Assembly: GCA_030770535.1 (NCBI GenBank)
Contig: JASVEC010000079.1
Coordinates: forward strand, 1-64,000
DNA length: 64,000 nt
Source of the DNA: Batkoa obscura
Taxonomy: Eukaryota; Entomophthoromycota; Entomophthoromycetes; Entomophthorales; Batkoaceae
Direction of reading: 5' to 3'
Part shown: in pieces, positions 48,302 through 59,781 of the stretch
Layout of the letters: the number at the start of each line of letters is the position of its first letter
Numbering within the stretch: position 1 is the stretch's first letter
Translations under genes and position numbers: made by a program
The notes under the pieces: model-generated
What the model was told of the DNA's origin: nothing
The model's input: the letters and a program-made list of their open reading frames with translations, nothing else
The model's database searches: none

Positions 48302-48318
48302 GTAACCATAAAAAATAA
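45527..48318 (+). CDS. HMT1-type ABC half transporter, copy B
   Basis: ATP-driven transporter of the ABCB6/HMT1 group. Twelve exons: 45527-45890, 45941-46252, 46299-46372, 46417-46569, 46617-46801, 46846-47164, 47216-47366, 47414-47649, 47702-47900, 47948-48011, 48060-48173 and 48222-48318 (755 residues, all phases closing). Hydrophobic N-terminal extension (about 1-150), transmembrane domain with NRARNFYTP-like segment RIANFYTPVYLKRAID, the IRGFDIVKFFVGEKRES coupling stretch (about 400), then the ATPase: Walker A 550-558 (GNSGNGKST), Q-loop SIVPQ, signature LSGGE 654-658, Walker B ending D678-E679, switch His in IIAHR. The ATPase core is well conserved while the membrane part is fast-evolving. 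A MITE lies 20 bases after the stop and is absent from copy A. Family members export glutathione or phytochelatin conjugates or porphyrins; substrate here unknown. Confidence 0.9.
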
Positions 48319-48337
48319 GAAATAAAATTTTCTATAT

Positions 48338-48434
48338 GGAGGTGTTTTTTTGACTTCATTATTTTTTCCATTTTTTAAGCACTATTTGAATGGAAAATTT
48401 GTTAGTAAAATTTTTAAACACACAACACATTCCC
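48338..48434 (-). mobile_element. MITE copy 29
   Basis: Reversed copy with ATAT on both sides (48334-48337 and 48435-48438), directly downstream of ABC copy B and likely in its 3' UTR. Copy A has nothing comparable. Confidence 0.85.
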
Positions 48435-48438
48435 ATAT

Positions 48439-49208
48439 GATAGTATTGATAATACTATATTAACATTATGGAAATTTTATAGATGCAATATGGCACTAAA
48501 GGATTGATAAGATCTAACATTTCATAAAAGCAAAGAAAAAGAGGGTTTCAAAGTTAAGTATTTCATTACAAACAATAAAAATATTATTTATTGAATTTTA
48601 TTTGTATAATAAAATTTATTTGGATAGTATCTTATTAGCAGTCATATAAAGTATATTATCAAAACAAACAAAAGACCCATCAAGGTTATAAAAATTATTT
48701 CTTATTTTTAATATAAATATTCAAAATACTTGGGTAAATTTTGACAAGTTTTTCAGCATTAAAACTTGACATTATATGTTACCAAAAGAAAAAATATAGA
48801 TAGTATTATTTTTATTAGCCTTTCTGTCATTCTTTTTTTACTATACTTTAGCATTCCAAGAGTGTTTTTCCTACACAACTTGTACTCTTAAACCTTGAAG
48901 ACACAAAAGAGCTCAAGTATTTTATCCCTGAAAGCCATAGTAAAGTAATGACATGTATTTTTGGAGCTATAAATATTTATAGCTTTAAAGTGATTTTTGT
49001 TTCTAGCATAGCAAAGAATTGTTAATACTATCTCCTGCTTCAAATATACTTTAACTTATATTTTCTAACCATTTTTATACAAACATGAAAATTTCATCTT
49101 ATTAAATTTTGATTGGGTTTCTAATTTTGATCATTTACTTAATTTACTCAAATATTGATTTAAAACTTTGAGACTTCTAAACCTTTTAGATAAAAGAAGC
49201 CATATAAA
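48439..49208. other. intergenic spacer
   Basis: AT-rich, promoter side of the polymerase subunit gene. Nothing else supported. Confidence 0.4.
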
Positions 49209-50848
49209 ATGATGGCCAAATCCAAACTGGAAGACAAAGAATTCAATGTTGAAGACGAAAGGTTCAAAATCAAACGATATGATTACACGCCCCAATATTG
49301 TCACTATTATCAGGCGAGACTTTATGCTTTAAAAGAGAGAGTGGATCATGTGGTACAACAAGAATGTAAACAAAGAGGTAAGTTTTTTATTTATTCATTT
49401 TTATTTTAAAAATCTGTGTTTAGGTTTAATTTACTGTTCAATTTCAAACCTCGTTGATGATGAGCTATGTTTTATTAGTGGCATTGTTTTTGTTAATTTG
49501 AAAAAAAGACCGAGCATTGTACAAGAGGCAAAAGAAAAGGTATATATATAAATAAAGTTTACAATAGTTATATTTATTTTTTTGTAATTCAGCTTTGGGT
49601 AGTTGAAGAAGAAAAAGTAGATTATTATTATAGTGAGGAAGATGAAATTTACATCGAAGATTTTACAAGTAGGCTTCAATTAGTAAATGTTAGTATTCCT
49701 TTGATTACAGGTAACAGTTTAAACTATAAAGTTTCCATGGTGTCTATAATATATTATATGATATAGGTAGTGTTTGTGCTGTCATTGGTAAAAAGATACA
49801 TGGCGGTAAATTTCATGTAGATGAAGTTTACTTTCCTGAGCAGTTAAAACAAAAATATTTATTGAAAGATATTGGTAATTTAGTTATGTTTCGTTAAAAA
49901 AACGCTAACTTATTTACTAGATTCCAGTAATAATAATGAGAAACAATACATTGGATTTATTTCTGGATTAGAAATTGATCAAAATGGGATTTCTAACAAC
50001 TTAATGTTGCTAAAAGAATATCTTATGGGCTTTTACGAATCTGATGGGGTAAGAGTTATAAGCTAAAAGAGTAAAAATAAATAATAACAATGAGAATAGA
50101 TAGCTAAAGATATAATTCAATTAATAATAGCTGGAAATACATTTGGGGATGATTGTAATCTAAAGGTACTAGGAAATAATTACACATCATAGACTACTAC
50201 AATATTTTTAGAAAACAAGGTTAATAATGAATAGATACTTTAAAGACTTAAGTCATAGTTTACCTATACATTTAATGAGTGGAGAAAAAGATATCAGTAC
50301 TTTTATTTCATTACCTCAACAACCCCTTCATAGAAGTTTGTTTTATGATACAGATAAAACTAAGTTCAAAACAGTACCCAATCCATATAATTATAATGTT
50401 CATAACTTAAAGTAAGTAATAACTGATGTTGTATAATATCCAAATATAATATTATTGGTAGTATATTAGGTAGCAGTGGAATTAATGATGAGGCAATTCA
50501 AAAGAATAGCGATAAATTTGATCAAATCGAAGCATTAAATTATTGTTTAAAAGTCCATAATTTGTTTCCTAATGCCCCTGATACGTCATCTACCTATCCA
50601 TTTAATGATGTGGATCCTTTTATTATTGACGAGTTACCGCATATACTTTTTACTGCAAATCATCCAACTTTTGAAACAAAATTAATTCATCGTAAGTCAC
50701 TTCAATAATAATTAAAACCTATTGAACTTTTTATTTAGAAAATGGCCAAAAAACTCGCCTAATGACAATACCCAAGTTTAAAGATAATCCAAGCTTAATT
50801 TTGATTGAAGTGAACACACTAGATTATCATGTAATAAATTTTGCATAA
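49209..50848 (+). CDS. DNA polymerase delta small subunit (POLD2/Pol31/Cdc1)
   Basis: Structural B-subunit that holds the catalytic subunit and the third subunit of the replicative polymerase delta together in the nucleus. Nine exons (49209-49377, 49424-49539, 49593-49710, 49767-49874, 49921-50048, 50100-50165, 50212-50411, 50462-50691, 50739-50848) give 414 residues. Family marks: RYDYTPQYCHYYQARL at the N-terminus, the OB-fold (CFISGIVFVNLKKRPSI), LITGSVCAVIGK, the inactive phosphoesterase core (IPIHLMSGEKD-like SLPIHLMSGEKDIS, LPQQPLHRSLF, VPNPYNYNVHN, ILGSSGIND), NAPDTSSTYPFNDVDPFI, and ENGQKTRLMTIPKF near the end. It is somewhat shorter than human POLD2 (469). Two in-frame ATGs (49209 and 49212) compete as start. 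It converges on RPN11 with only 45 bases between the stops. Confidence 0.95.
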
Positions 50849-50893
50849 ATAAATTAATAAAAATAGAATGTTTGATTTTAAACTTTACTTTAT

Positions 50894-52076
<1,183 letters not shown>

Positions 52077-52250
52077 TTTCTTAGTTTATAATAATAAAAG
52101 TAGTTAAGCAAATCTAAGCTAAAGTTTAAGCTTATGAAATTAAAAATGACTTACGTCAGCTAAACCAATCATTTTTAAGTTTGAAACTTTATAACTTTAA
52201 TTTATTTTATTAATATCACTAATACTTTACAAATAATAAGAGATAACAGT
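52077..52250. promoter_or_regulatory. shared divergent promoter of RPN11 and NIF3
   Basis: 174 bases separate the two start codons. It contains an ATG followed within 20 bases by a consensus donor (GACGTAAGTC, minus strand, about 52150-52160), which suggests a 5' exon for RPN11 and leaves under 90 bases for promoter sequence. No clear TATA box, consistent with housekeeping promoters. Confidence 0.4.
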
Positions 52251-53391
52251 ATGCAGCGTAACAATTTCCTAACAAAAGTCGTCCAGTGCATGGAAAAGAT
52301 AGCACCTTTATCCTTGGCTGAAAAAAGTTGGGATAACGTTGGATTACTATTAGGTAAAAAGAGAACCGAATCTTGCAAAGGAATGATTAATTAAATATAA
52401 TAGAGTCTCCAGCAAATAGTAACAGAAAACTAAATAAGGTATTTCTGACTATTGATCTTACGACCCAAACTTTAAAGGAAGCGATCGAACAACAAACTGA
52501 TGTCATCATTGCTTATCATCCACCTATCTTTAAAGGGCTTAAAAGATTAACTTTTGACGATGTTAAACAAAAAATTGTTATTGAGTCAATTTCAAATAAC
52601 ATTTCAATCTATTCACCACATACCGCTGCTGATAACTGTTTATTTGGTGGTAAGCTGGTATTGCATATTTTGATATAAAACCTAAATGGTTTAGTTAATG
52701 ATTGGATCTCAGACGCATTTAAAAATAAAATGGAGTGTTTTCCTATTAATCCAGCAAATGAAGTCAGTGAAGGTAAATGATTTATTTTTATACTTTGACT
52801 TAAGTTAATATATTTTAAATAGCACAAGAAGGCTCAGGCTCAGGGAGAATAGTAAAACTAAAAGAAAAAGAAAGTTTTAATAGCATATTAAATCAGGTTA
52901 AAACTCACTTTAACTTAAATAATAGTAATTTTGATTTAACATACTTTGCTTTTTTTAATTGTTTTATAAGTAAGGGTAGCTAAATCTTTTCATCATCAAT
53001 CAGATAGTACTCAGCCAGACATTACTTCGATAGCTATTTGTGCCGGATCAGGTATACATTATTATTTATAATCGAAAATAGTTTAATTAAGGATAAAGGT
53101 TCCTCGTTATTACTCGGTGTGGATGCAGATATTTATTTAACTGGAGAAATGAGTCATCATGATTTATTAGCTTGTGTTGAAGCTGGAAAATCAGTTATTT
53201 TAGGTAAATAGTAATAAAGTTATTTAATATAAAATTAGAACTTTCATTTAGGGGAGCACTCGAACTCGGAAAGGGGGTATTTATCAAATTATTTAAAGCC
53301 CAAATTGGAAAAGGAGCTAAATAGTTTGAACTTAGATAATGTTGAAGTTGTAGTTTCTAAATTAGATAAAGACCCTGTTTCTATTGAATAA
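52251..53391 (+). CDS. NIF3: NIF3 family protein (GTP cyclohydrolase 1 type 2 homolog)
   Basis: Conserved metal-binding protein found in all domains of life; molecular role still unsettled (Ngg1-interacting in yeast, metal-dependent hydrolase fold). Seven exons: 52251-52353, 52404-52649, 52695-52772, 52823-52924, 52971-53051, 53099-53203 and 53252-53391, giving 284 residues, the family's normal size. Metal ligands are visible in IIAYHPPIFKGLKRL, SPHTAADNC, GEMSHHDLLA and LGEHSNSERGYLS. The start is fixed by WDNVGLLL and the upstream ATG (MQRNNFLTKVV). All intron phases close, so it is intact. Divergent from RPN11. Confidence 0.95.
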
Positions 53392-53537
53392 TGTAATGTG
53401 TACCATTTCATTTCAATTACTTATATAAAAATAAATAAAGTTAAAATCAAAGATTTATTATTACAAGATTTATTTAGAAAAATTAAAAACGATTAGTAAC
53501 TATTAAAGAGAAAAAAAGAAATGAAAGCAAAAGTAAG

Positions 53538-54179
53538 CTAATGTCGAGTATTGAAATAGTTATTCAAAAGAGTATAAGCTATCTCTAAATAGTACTTATT
53601 TGTATCTGTTAGTGAAGATTGAATAGATTGTAGGCTAAAATAATGAAATAGATAGTTTATATGGCTAAAGTATAAATTAGACTTAGCGCAATGCTCGGAT
53701 TTAAAATAGCTATTGACTGTAACAAATGAGACTACTAATAATGTAAAGTTATAAACTGGTGATTCCATGTTTTGTTTGAGAAATTCAATATCAGTTTCTG
53801 ATAGTATTATGTTACTACTATTACTTAGTTTTGCAGAATATAAGTCAATTATAGTCAGATCTTCTTTATCAAAGTTATAAAGTAACGTATTGTCATTAAT
53901 ATAGTTTACGGGTACATTAGATGAAATGGAAATGGTGGAAGTAGCTATGCTTAAATGATTACTATAAGTCAATTTAGCATCATCACTTAATAATTGGTTA
54001 AGACTAGTGGCTTTATTGTAAGGGGAGGTGACAACAACAGAAGAAACTTCAGATCTTGGAGAAGATACTTGGGAAACAAGTTCAATATTATCTTCCAATA
54101 AAGAATATAAATCACAATTTATATTGCTTTTGTCAATATTGTTATTTGATTGATAATGACTATAGAGACTTTGAAACAT
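53538..54179 (-). CDS. orphan family protein, copy 1
   Basis: Single-exon gene of 213 residues in a family I do not recognise, with tandem paralogs at 56343-56981 and 58468-59112. Shared blocks: an N-terminal motif YSLLEDNIELVS followed by SSPRSE (about 26-45); LNQLLSDDAK (about 59-70); YNFDKEDL (about 101-108); then an all-alpha C-terminal half (LSETDIEFLKQN, PVYNFTLLVVSF, SLTDTNKYYLEIAYTLLNNY). The SSPRSE motif and the Ser/Thr-rich N-terminus look like a disordered, phosphorylatable tail on a helical domain. The helical half vaguely recalls a cyclin-type fold, but no signature proves it. No signal peptide or membrane segment. Bases 53597-53849 are identical to 56402-56654. A TATA-like element lies 61-69 bases upstream. 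Confidence 0.7.
   Translation of the reverse strand: MFQSLYSHYQSNNNIDKSNINCDLYSLLEDNIELVSQVSSPRSEVSSVVVTSPYNKATSLNQLLSDDAKLTYSNHLSIATSTISISSNVPVNYINDNTLLYNFDKEDLTIIDLYSAKLSNSSNIILSETDIEFLKQNMESPVYNFTLLVVSFVTVNSYFKSEHCAKSNLYFSHINYLFHYFSLQSIQSSLTDTNKYYLEIAYTLLNNYFNTRH
53597..53849 (-). repeat. identical 253-bp tract shared with orphan copy 2
   Basis: Base-for-base identical to 56402-56654 in the same orientation, covering most of the C-terminal helical domain. Just outside both ends the two genes differ at many positions. Confidence 0.9.
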
Positions 54180-54239
54180 TAGTAATAGGAATAGGTTTAT
54201 ATCTTTGTTTTGTATTTCATAATTTTACTTCTTTTTTAT

Positions 54240-54248
54240 CTTTATATA
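54240..54248 (-). promoter_or_regulatory. TATA-like element of orphan copy 1
   Basis: TATATAAAG on the minus strand, about 60 bases before the ATG; the same motif precedes copy 2. Confidence 0.4.
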
Positions 54249-54365
54249 TTTTGCTATAATTTTAAATTTCTTGGCTGATCGAGTTTTAGTAACAATCATG
54301 TATTGTTCTTATTAATTTTTCCACAAGTGAACAGATTGTATTTCTACATAAAATCCAGGAAATAC

Positions 54366-54377
54366 AAATTCCGCAAA
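54366..54377. promoter_or_regulatory. conserved upstream motif of orphan copy 1
   Basis: AAATTCCGCAAA about 187 bases upstream of the start codon, matched exactly upstream of copy 2 (57183-57194, about 202 bases). It stands out in otherwise diverged AT-rich promoters and may be a factor-binding site. Confidence 0.4.
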
Positions 54378-54981
54378 ATCACTTTTATTTATGGTTTTTA
54401 CAAAACAATTAATTTCATTTTAAATGAATTAGCGATTTCTTGGCTAGATTTGTTGTTCATTAGAATGCAACCAATAAAATTGCTTTTGGCATAGTTCACA
54501 ATTTATTTCAATATACTTTACTTTTATTACAAATCTATTAATGACTTAGACACATTTATAACTATAATACAAGCTTAGTTATCAAATGAAAAGAATAAAC
54601 TTAACTAAAAATAGAGGAATTTGTTATTTAAACATTAGCTTTGTATTTCCAATATAATTTTAATTAAAAGTTATTGATTATTTCTTTAAAAATGAAGTGG
54701 CAGTATTTTTTACATTTCTATATTTGGTTAACTTAATCTAATTGTTCGTGATAGGTTCTTATATTTCAAATAATGGGTTTTTTTTTGCGCATCTTGAGGA
54801 AATTAGAAACTAGAAGTTTTTTGAAAAAACTATTGAGCTCAGTTTCTATATAAACCCTTTTTATAATTGAAATTGCTCTAAGGAGGATAATCATCTATAT
54901 GGTTAAGTTTGATTAAACTTAAATTCACGACTTTATTTTAATGATTTATACTAATTGTATTTTTTAATGTGATTAACTAAT

Positions 54982-55080
54982 GGGAATGTTTTTTTTGGTT
55001 TCATTACTCTTTCCATTTTTTAAGCGCTATTTGAGCGAAAAATTTGTTAGTAAAATTCTTAAACACAAAAATACATCCCC
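54982..55080 (-). mobile_element. MITE copy 30
   Basis: Reversed, close to consensus, with exact TAAT duplication (54978-54981 and 55081-55084), one of the key non-ATAT targets. Confidence 0.88.
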
Positions 55081-55295
55081 TAATACTACAAAAAACTTTA
55101 AGTTCAGTATAGGATGGTATTACTGATATAATACTTTAACGTTCCGTTATGTACTCAACGTTTAATGATTCAAAACAATTTGAAAGAGTTTGTGATACGG
55201 TTTATAAATACAGATCAAGCTATAAAATAGAATAAGCGATCCTTTCTTGATAATAAAATGTCATTATGTAGTTTTTGAAAACTTCCTTAACATAT

Positions 55296-55392
55296 GCGGA
55301 TGTGTTTTTGTGTTCAAGAACTTTACTAGCAATTTTTCCGCCCAAATACTGCTTAAAAGATGGAAAAAGTCATGAAGCCAAAAAAATATCCC
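55296..55392 (+). mobile_element. MITE copy 31
   Basis: Plus-oriented copy with ATAT at 55292-55295 and 55393-55396. Confidence 0.8.
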
Positions 55393-56342
55393 ATATATTC
55401 TTCCATTTACTTATTATTTTTGTGTTGACCATTAATCTTTTATGATATTTACTCTGAATTATTCATTTCTCGTTGCGCAGATCAACAATAAGTATATAAT
55501 GGTTACAAACCTCCAATTTTAAAATAGGCTGTTAAAATATTTCAACTTTGAGTAATGAGAGTTCATAAAATAGAGCCGTTTAAGTACACCGAACTTTAAA
55601 CAAATAGTAATACATGCCTATATAGACGCATACAGAACATATAAGCTTGGTTTAATTATTGAGGAATGGAGATAGATTTCTGAAAGTTGCAATAAAATAA
55701 ATCAGTGCTCAGAATAATTTTTTATCAATTATAGTAAGAACAATGTATATTATTTTGTTTTAGTCCTACTTCTAACAAAATTAGGTAACGGACAACATAA
55801 TAGAAACTTCGTCAATTACTCTCTAACTATTTTAAAATATTCTCGTAACACCATCATATCCTTATTACATTTATATAGAAAGGAATGGTTAGGTCATATA
55901 TCAATCCACAATTTGTAATTGAGAAGCTACAACATTTATAATGGTGTGGATATTGATAATAATGCTTTTATAAAAACTTAACTTTAGTCCCAATCTCATT
56001 AGCTGCTATGAAATTGAATAATAGTGTTTAAGTAGTTCCTTAAAATAATTATATATTACATGATGTTGAATTTTTTTTCAATAGCATTAAAGTTAATTTA
56101 ACGTAACATTGGGAGTACTTTTTTTTATAGTTTTATAATACACAACGGATTAAAAAATCTGAACGTGAAAAATTGTTTAGCTATAATAGCCATATGCTAT
56201 AGACAATAATAAACTATATAATAAAATAGATAAAAAAGGGAAATGATAATTGTAAAATTTACGTTTTCTTTAAAGTATTTACTAACGAACAAAAATGATT
56301 TGTATAAACTCCAAAGTAAAAAAGATAAATAAAATAACTAAA

Positions 56343-56981
56343 TTAGCATTGTTCGTTAAAGTAAATACTCAGAAGCATATAGGCCCTATTTAAATAGTAT
56401 CTATTTGTATCTGTTAGTGAAGATTGAATAGATTGTAGGCTAAAATAATGAAATAGATAGTTTATATGGCTAAAGTATAAATTAGACTTAGCGCAATGCT
56501 CGGATTTAAAATAGCTATTGACTGTAACAAATGAGACTACTAATAATGTAAAGTTATAAACTGGTGATTCCATGTTTTGTTTGAGAAATTCAATATCAGT
56601 TTCTGATAGTATTATGTTACTACTATTACTTAGTTTTGCAGAATATAAGTCAATAGCTTGTAAGTCTTTTTTATGAAAAGAAAAAAGCAAATTATTCTCG
56701 CTATAGCCAACAGGAACATTTGGTGAAACAGTGATAGTTGAAGTAGTTATGCTTAAATAATCATCATAAATTGATTTAGCATTATTACTTAATAATTGGC
56801 TAAAATTCGGATAGGTATTATCTAGATGACAGTTAATAAAAGTAGAGGGAGTTTCTGAAACCTGGGGAGAGTTTTTAGAAACAAGTTCTATTTTATCTTC
56901 TAATAAGGAATATAAATCACAATTTATATTGTTCTGGTTATTACTATTTATTTGAAAATAGTTAGATGGGATTCGACACAT
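56343..56981 (-). CDS. orphan family protein, copy 2
   Basis: 212-residue single-exon paralog of copy 1. The N-terminal half aligns only moderately (YSLLEDKIELVSKNSPQVSE, FSQLLSNNAK, FSFHKKDL). The C-terminal half, from IDLYSAKL onward, is identical until the last 16 residues because of the 253-bp tract at 56402-56654. The sequence upstream is also a diverged duplicate, with the same TATATAAAG and AAATTCCGCAAA motifs, so the duplicated unit included the promoter. Function unknown. It is in tandem and in the same orientation as copies 1 and 3, spaced about 2.2 and 1.5 kb. Confidence 0.7.
   Translation of the reverse strand: MCRIPSNYFQINSNNQNNINCDLYSLLEDKIELVSKNSPQVSETPSTFINCHLDNTYPNFSQLLSNNAKSIYDDYLSITTSTITVSPNVPVGYSENNLLFSFHKKDLQAIDLYSAKLSNSSNIILSETDIEFLKQNMESPVYNFTLLVVSFVTVNSYFKSEHCAKSNLYFSHINYLFHYFSLQSIQSSLTDTNRYYLNRAYMLLSIYFNEQC
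56402..56654 (-). repeat. identical 253-bp tract shared with orphan copy 1
   Basis: Partner of 53597-53849; see there. Confidence 0.9.
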
Positions 56982-57053
56982 TTGTGGCTATAGGATTAGA
57001 TTTGAGTTTATATCTAATTCTATTTCTTTAATTGGCGCTATTAGTCCCTTTGT

Positions 57054-57062
57054 CTTTATATA
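57054..57062 (-). promoter_or_regulatory. TATA-like element of orphan copy 2
   Basis: TATATAAAG on the minus strand about 73 bases before the ATG, matching copy 1. Confidence 0.4.
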
Positions 57063-57182
57063 TACTGTATCTCTGATTTCCTTGGTATTGAATTTTCTTC
57101 AGTAACAATTCTATATGGTTCTTTTAAAATTTGACACCAATAATTAAAATGCGCTATTTATATAAAGTTCTCAAGGAAACAT

Positions 57183-57194
57183 AAATTCCGCAAA
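57183..57194. promoter_or_regulatory. conserved upstream motif of orphan copy 2
   Basis: AAATTCCGCAAA, exact match to 54366-54377 upstream of copy 1. I do not find it upstream of copy 3. Confidence 0.4.
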
Positions 57195-58467
57195 TTATTT
57201 TTTTGGACAAATGCTTAAATTAATTTGTTTCTTGTTTTAATTATTAGTTTCTCGGCAAATATAGCTTTAAATAACTTTTTATCTGTGCTACAATGTTATG
57301 ATAAATAAATTTAGATATTGAATTAATTTGATCATGATAGTAGCAATGCTTGATTTTTTACTATTATGATCTGAATTAAGCTTATGTTATCTTCGTTAAA
57401 TCTTAGCTATCGATTAAAAATTTTGCTCTCATTTTTAGCTTTATAAACTATATCTCATAATAAACTAACTATATAGTTTGTAGATGGAAAGTCTATTGTT
57501 AGATCTTTTTTTTACAAAACAGTTGAAAAAATTAATTTAAAATTAAATTTTTACTTTAGAAAAAGCAAAATGAAGCATATCTTTAATAAAATCTACAAGT
57601 TTAATAAATAAGTACTGTTTTAAGTACACACTTCTAACAAAAAATATGGAAATAGTTTTATTTATTAATCTATTAACTGTTTTTTCAAAAAATTGCAAAA
57701 TTCCTGATAAACTTTTGTAAAATACGTAAGCATCATAAGCAGTTTATATAAAAATCAAGTAGTAAATATGCAAAAAAACTATCATTAGAAATAAAAATCA
57801 AATTGGAATAGAAATTACTGCTTTTATTGCAGCTAAATATAAGTAGCTATTTTTTTGCCTAAATATACTATTATATTGCAAGATTTTACTATAGTAATAT
57901 ACAATATATCGTTATTATGCTATTAAAAAACTAATAATTTATATTGAAATTTATAATACCAAACTAAAAAATTATTTACTAAAATATATTAAAAAGTTAA
58001 TAAAAAAAACCCAATTTCATAAAATGTGGCAAAAATATCAACTTTAACTTTTAGAGGCTTTTTACCAAAACTTTAGGCCTATCTTTTAAAACTTTTTTTC
58101 AATTCAAGACAAACTAACCAGTTGTACTCAAAGCAAGCTATTTGAAATTATTTGCTTTTTTACTTGATTTCAAAGCTACTTAGCGTTTTTCAGTAAAATT
58201 TCAAAAACTTACACTACACAAAAATGGTCAAAAAAGCGAGTTGGTAAACTTCATCCTTAATTTTAACTAAACCTTTAAACTTACTCGTTCTCATCTAGTT
58301 ATAAGTTTTATTTTCAATAGCTATGACTCGTACCTCATAACTCCTTTCCTTTTCATGGTAATTTCCTTGTAAACTCCTATTTTATTTCTAAAACACCCTA
58401 CAAGTATATTAAAAAATTAACATAATACAATTATACTATAACAAATATTAAAAATTAAAAAACAAAT
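57195..58467. other. spacer between orphan copies 2 and 3
   Basis: Very AT-rich, no gene, no MITE. A stretch at 58030-58400 is richer in C on the plus strand but has no sustained open frame. Confidence 0.4.
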
Positions 58468-59112
58468 TTATTCAATAGTATTGAAATAATAATTAAGTAA
58501 CTTGTAAGCGATTTCTAGATAGTATTTATGAGTATAAGTCAAGGAGATTTGTAATGAAGGAAAGCTCAAATAATTCGTTAAATTCAAAATATAACCAAAA
58601 TGTAAAGATGATTTTTGAGTATAACCTGGTTTAAAGAGTTGATTCCTTACGAAGAAAGCTATTATTAGTAGGGTAAAATTATAAGCTGGAATATGTAAAT
58701 TTTGCTTTAAAAACATTACATCTTCTTCACTCAACTTTATATTCAAATTAAAGTTAAGTGTTTGAAATAACTCGACCAATACCAAATCTTCTTTATCGAA
58801 ATTGTACAATACTTCCAATTTAGTATCATTTTTACTACAAACATTGGACGGTATTTTATATTGCAATTGCGGCATACTCACTAGGTTTCTGTATTCTTCT
58901 TTAGCTTCATCACTTAGTAATTGGCTCAATCTTTTAGTTGGATGGTTATAGTGTGGATGAAATTGGTCACTGAATACACTCTCTGAACGGGGGGATGAAT
59001 TTGGAGAAATGAGCTCGATTTGATCTTTTAGTAAATAATATAATGATGATTCGGAAGTAATTTTTTGTTGCGAAGGGTTTCTTTTAGCATCGTAATAACC
59101 AACGCCCTCCAT
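58468..59112 (-). CDS. orphan family protein, copy 3 (diverged)
   Basis: 214-residue single-exon member of the same unrecognised family. Conserved blocks show the relationship: YYLLKDQIELISPNSSPRSE, RLSQLLSDEAKEEY, YNFDKEDLVLVEL, LSEEDVMFLKQN, AYNFTLLIIAF and LTYTHKYYLEIAYKLLNYYF. It has not been homogenised with copies 1 and 2 and represents the older split. The first 20 residues differ entirely (MEGVGYYDAKRNPSQQ). Comparing the three copies, the blocks SSPRSE, LSQLLSD and YNFDKEDL and the C-terminal YYLEIAYKLL helix are the likely functional core. Confidence 0.7.
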   Translation of the reverse strand: MEGVGYYDAKRNPSQQKITSESSLYYLLKDQIELISPNSSPRSESVFSDQFHPHYNHPTKRLSQLLSDEAKEEYRNLVSMPQLQYKIPSNVCSKNDTKLEVLYNFDKEDLVLVELFQTLNFNLNIKLSEEDVMFLKQNLHIPAYNFTLLIIAFFVRNQLFKPGYTQKSSLHFGYILNLTNYLSFPSLQISLTYTHKYYLEIAYKLLNYYFNTIE

Positions 59113-59583
59113 TTTGTTTTGTAATGTTTATAAGATATTTTTATGACTAAAGGGTAAACTTAGCTATTTATACTTATGCTAGTCTCATAGAATGAAGTTA
59201 TTTTTGTAGCTCAGGTAAATAATTTATGATTATTATAAATTCAGAAATCGCGATTACTTAATAGACTTAAGTATTGCTACATATGGTCATTAATTTAACA
59301 AGATTATAAACATTTTCAATTTGTGTAATCTAGGTCAATTAACCAGTTATAAACGGATAATGCTATTTTTAGGCTTTTTATTCCTAACTAATTTTTAATT
59401 TAACAAGAATTTCCACCAAAGTTACTCTGATAACTTGTATGATCAATTAATCCTACATCTAATTGTTTTTATTATAAAATACAATACTTTGAAGGTGGCT
59501 TTTAGTGCAATGATCACTATACTGCTACGCTTCTATATCAACATAACGAATATCATTTTTTAGCATATTTAAAATAAATATAG

Positions 59584-59781
59584 GTGTTATTAGAACACCA
59601 ATTTTCCGACAAATTTTTATCAAAAAGGGGATTGTATAGTAAGTTTCGGGTCTTTAGATTATTTGAGGAGTTTCCACCATCTATTGTTTTAAATTTAAGG
59701 AGTTTCCCTCGTGGTGGGCATCTATCCAGCTTACTGAGGCTTATGATTCTAAATTGTGCTGAAATACTTATTCACTATTAG
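59584..59781 (+). pseudogene. possible fragment of a microsomal-type epoxide hydrolase
   Basis: A 65-codon open frame in a less AT-rich patch contains LRSFPRGGHLSSLL. That resembles the catalytic-His segment FPRGGHFAALE near the C-terminus of EPHX1-type epoxide hydrolases. The preceding residues fit weakly and no upstream catalytic parts are found nearby. It could be a gene relic or chance. Confidence 0.25.

Larger units (their letters stand above)
54495..56342. other. spacer between orphan copies 1 and 2
   Basis: AT-rich; MITE copies 30 and 31. A further possible lone MITE end (GGGAGTACTTTTTTTTATAG) lies at about 56110-56130. No supported gene. Confidence 0.45.
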
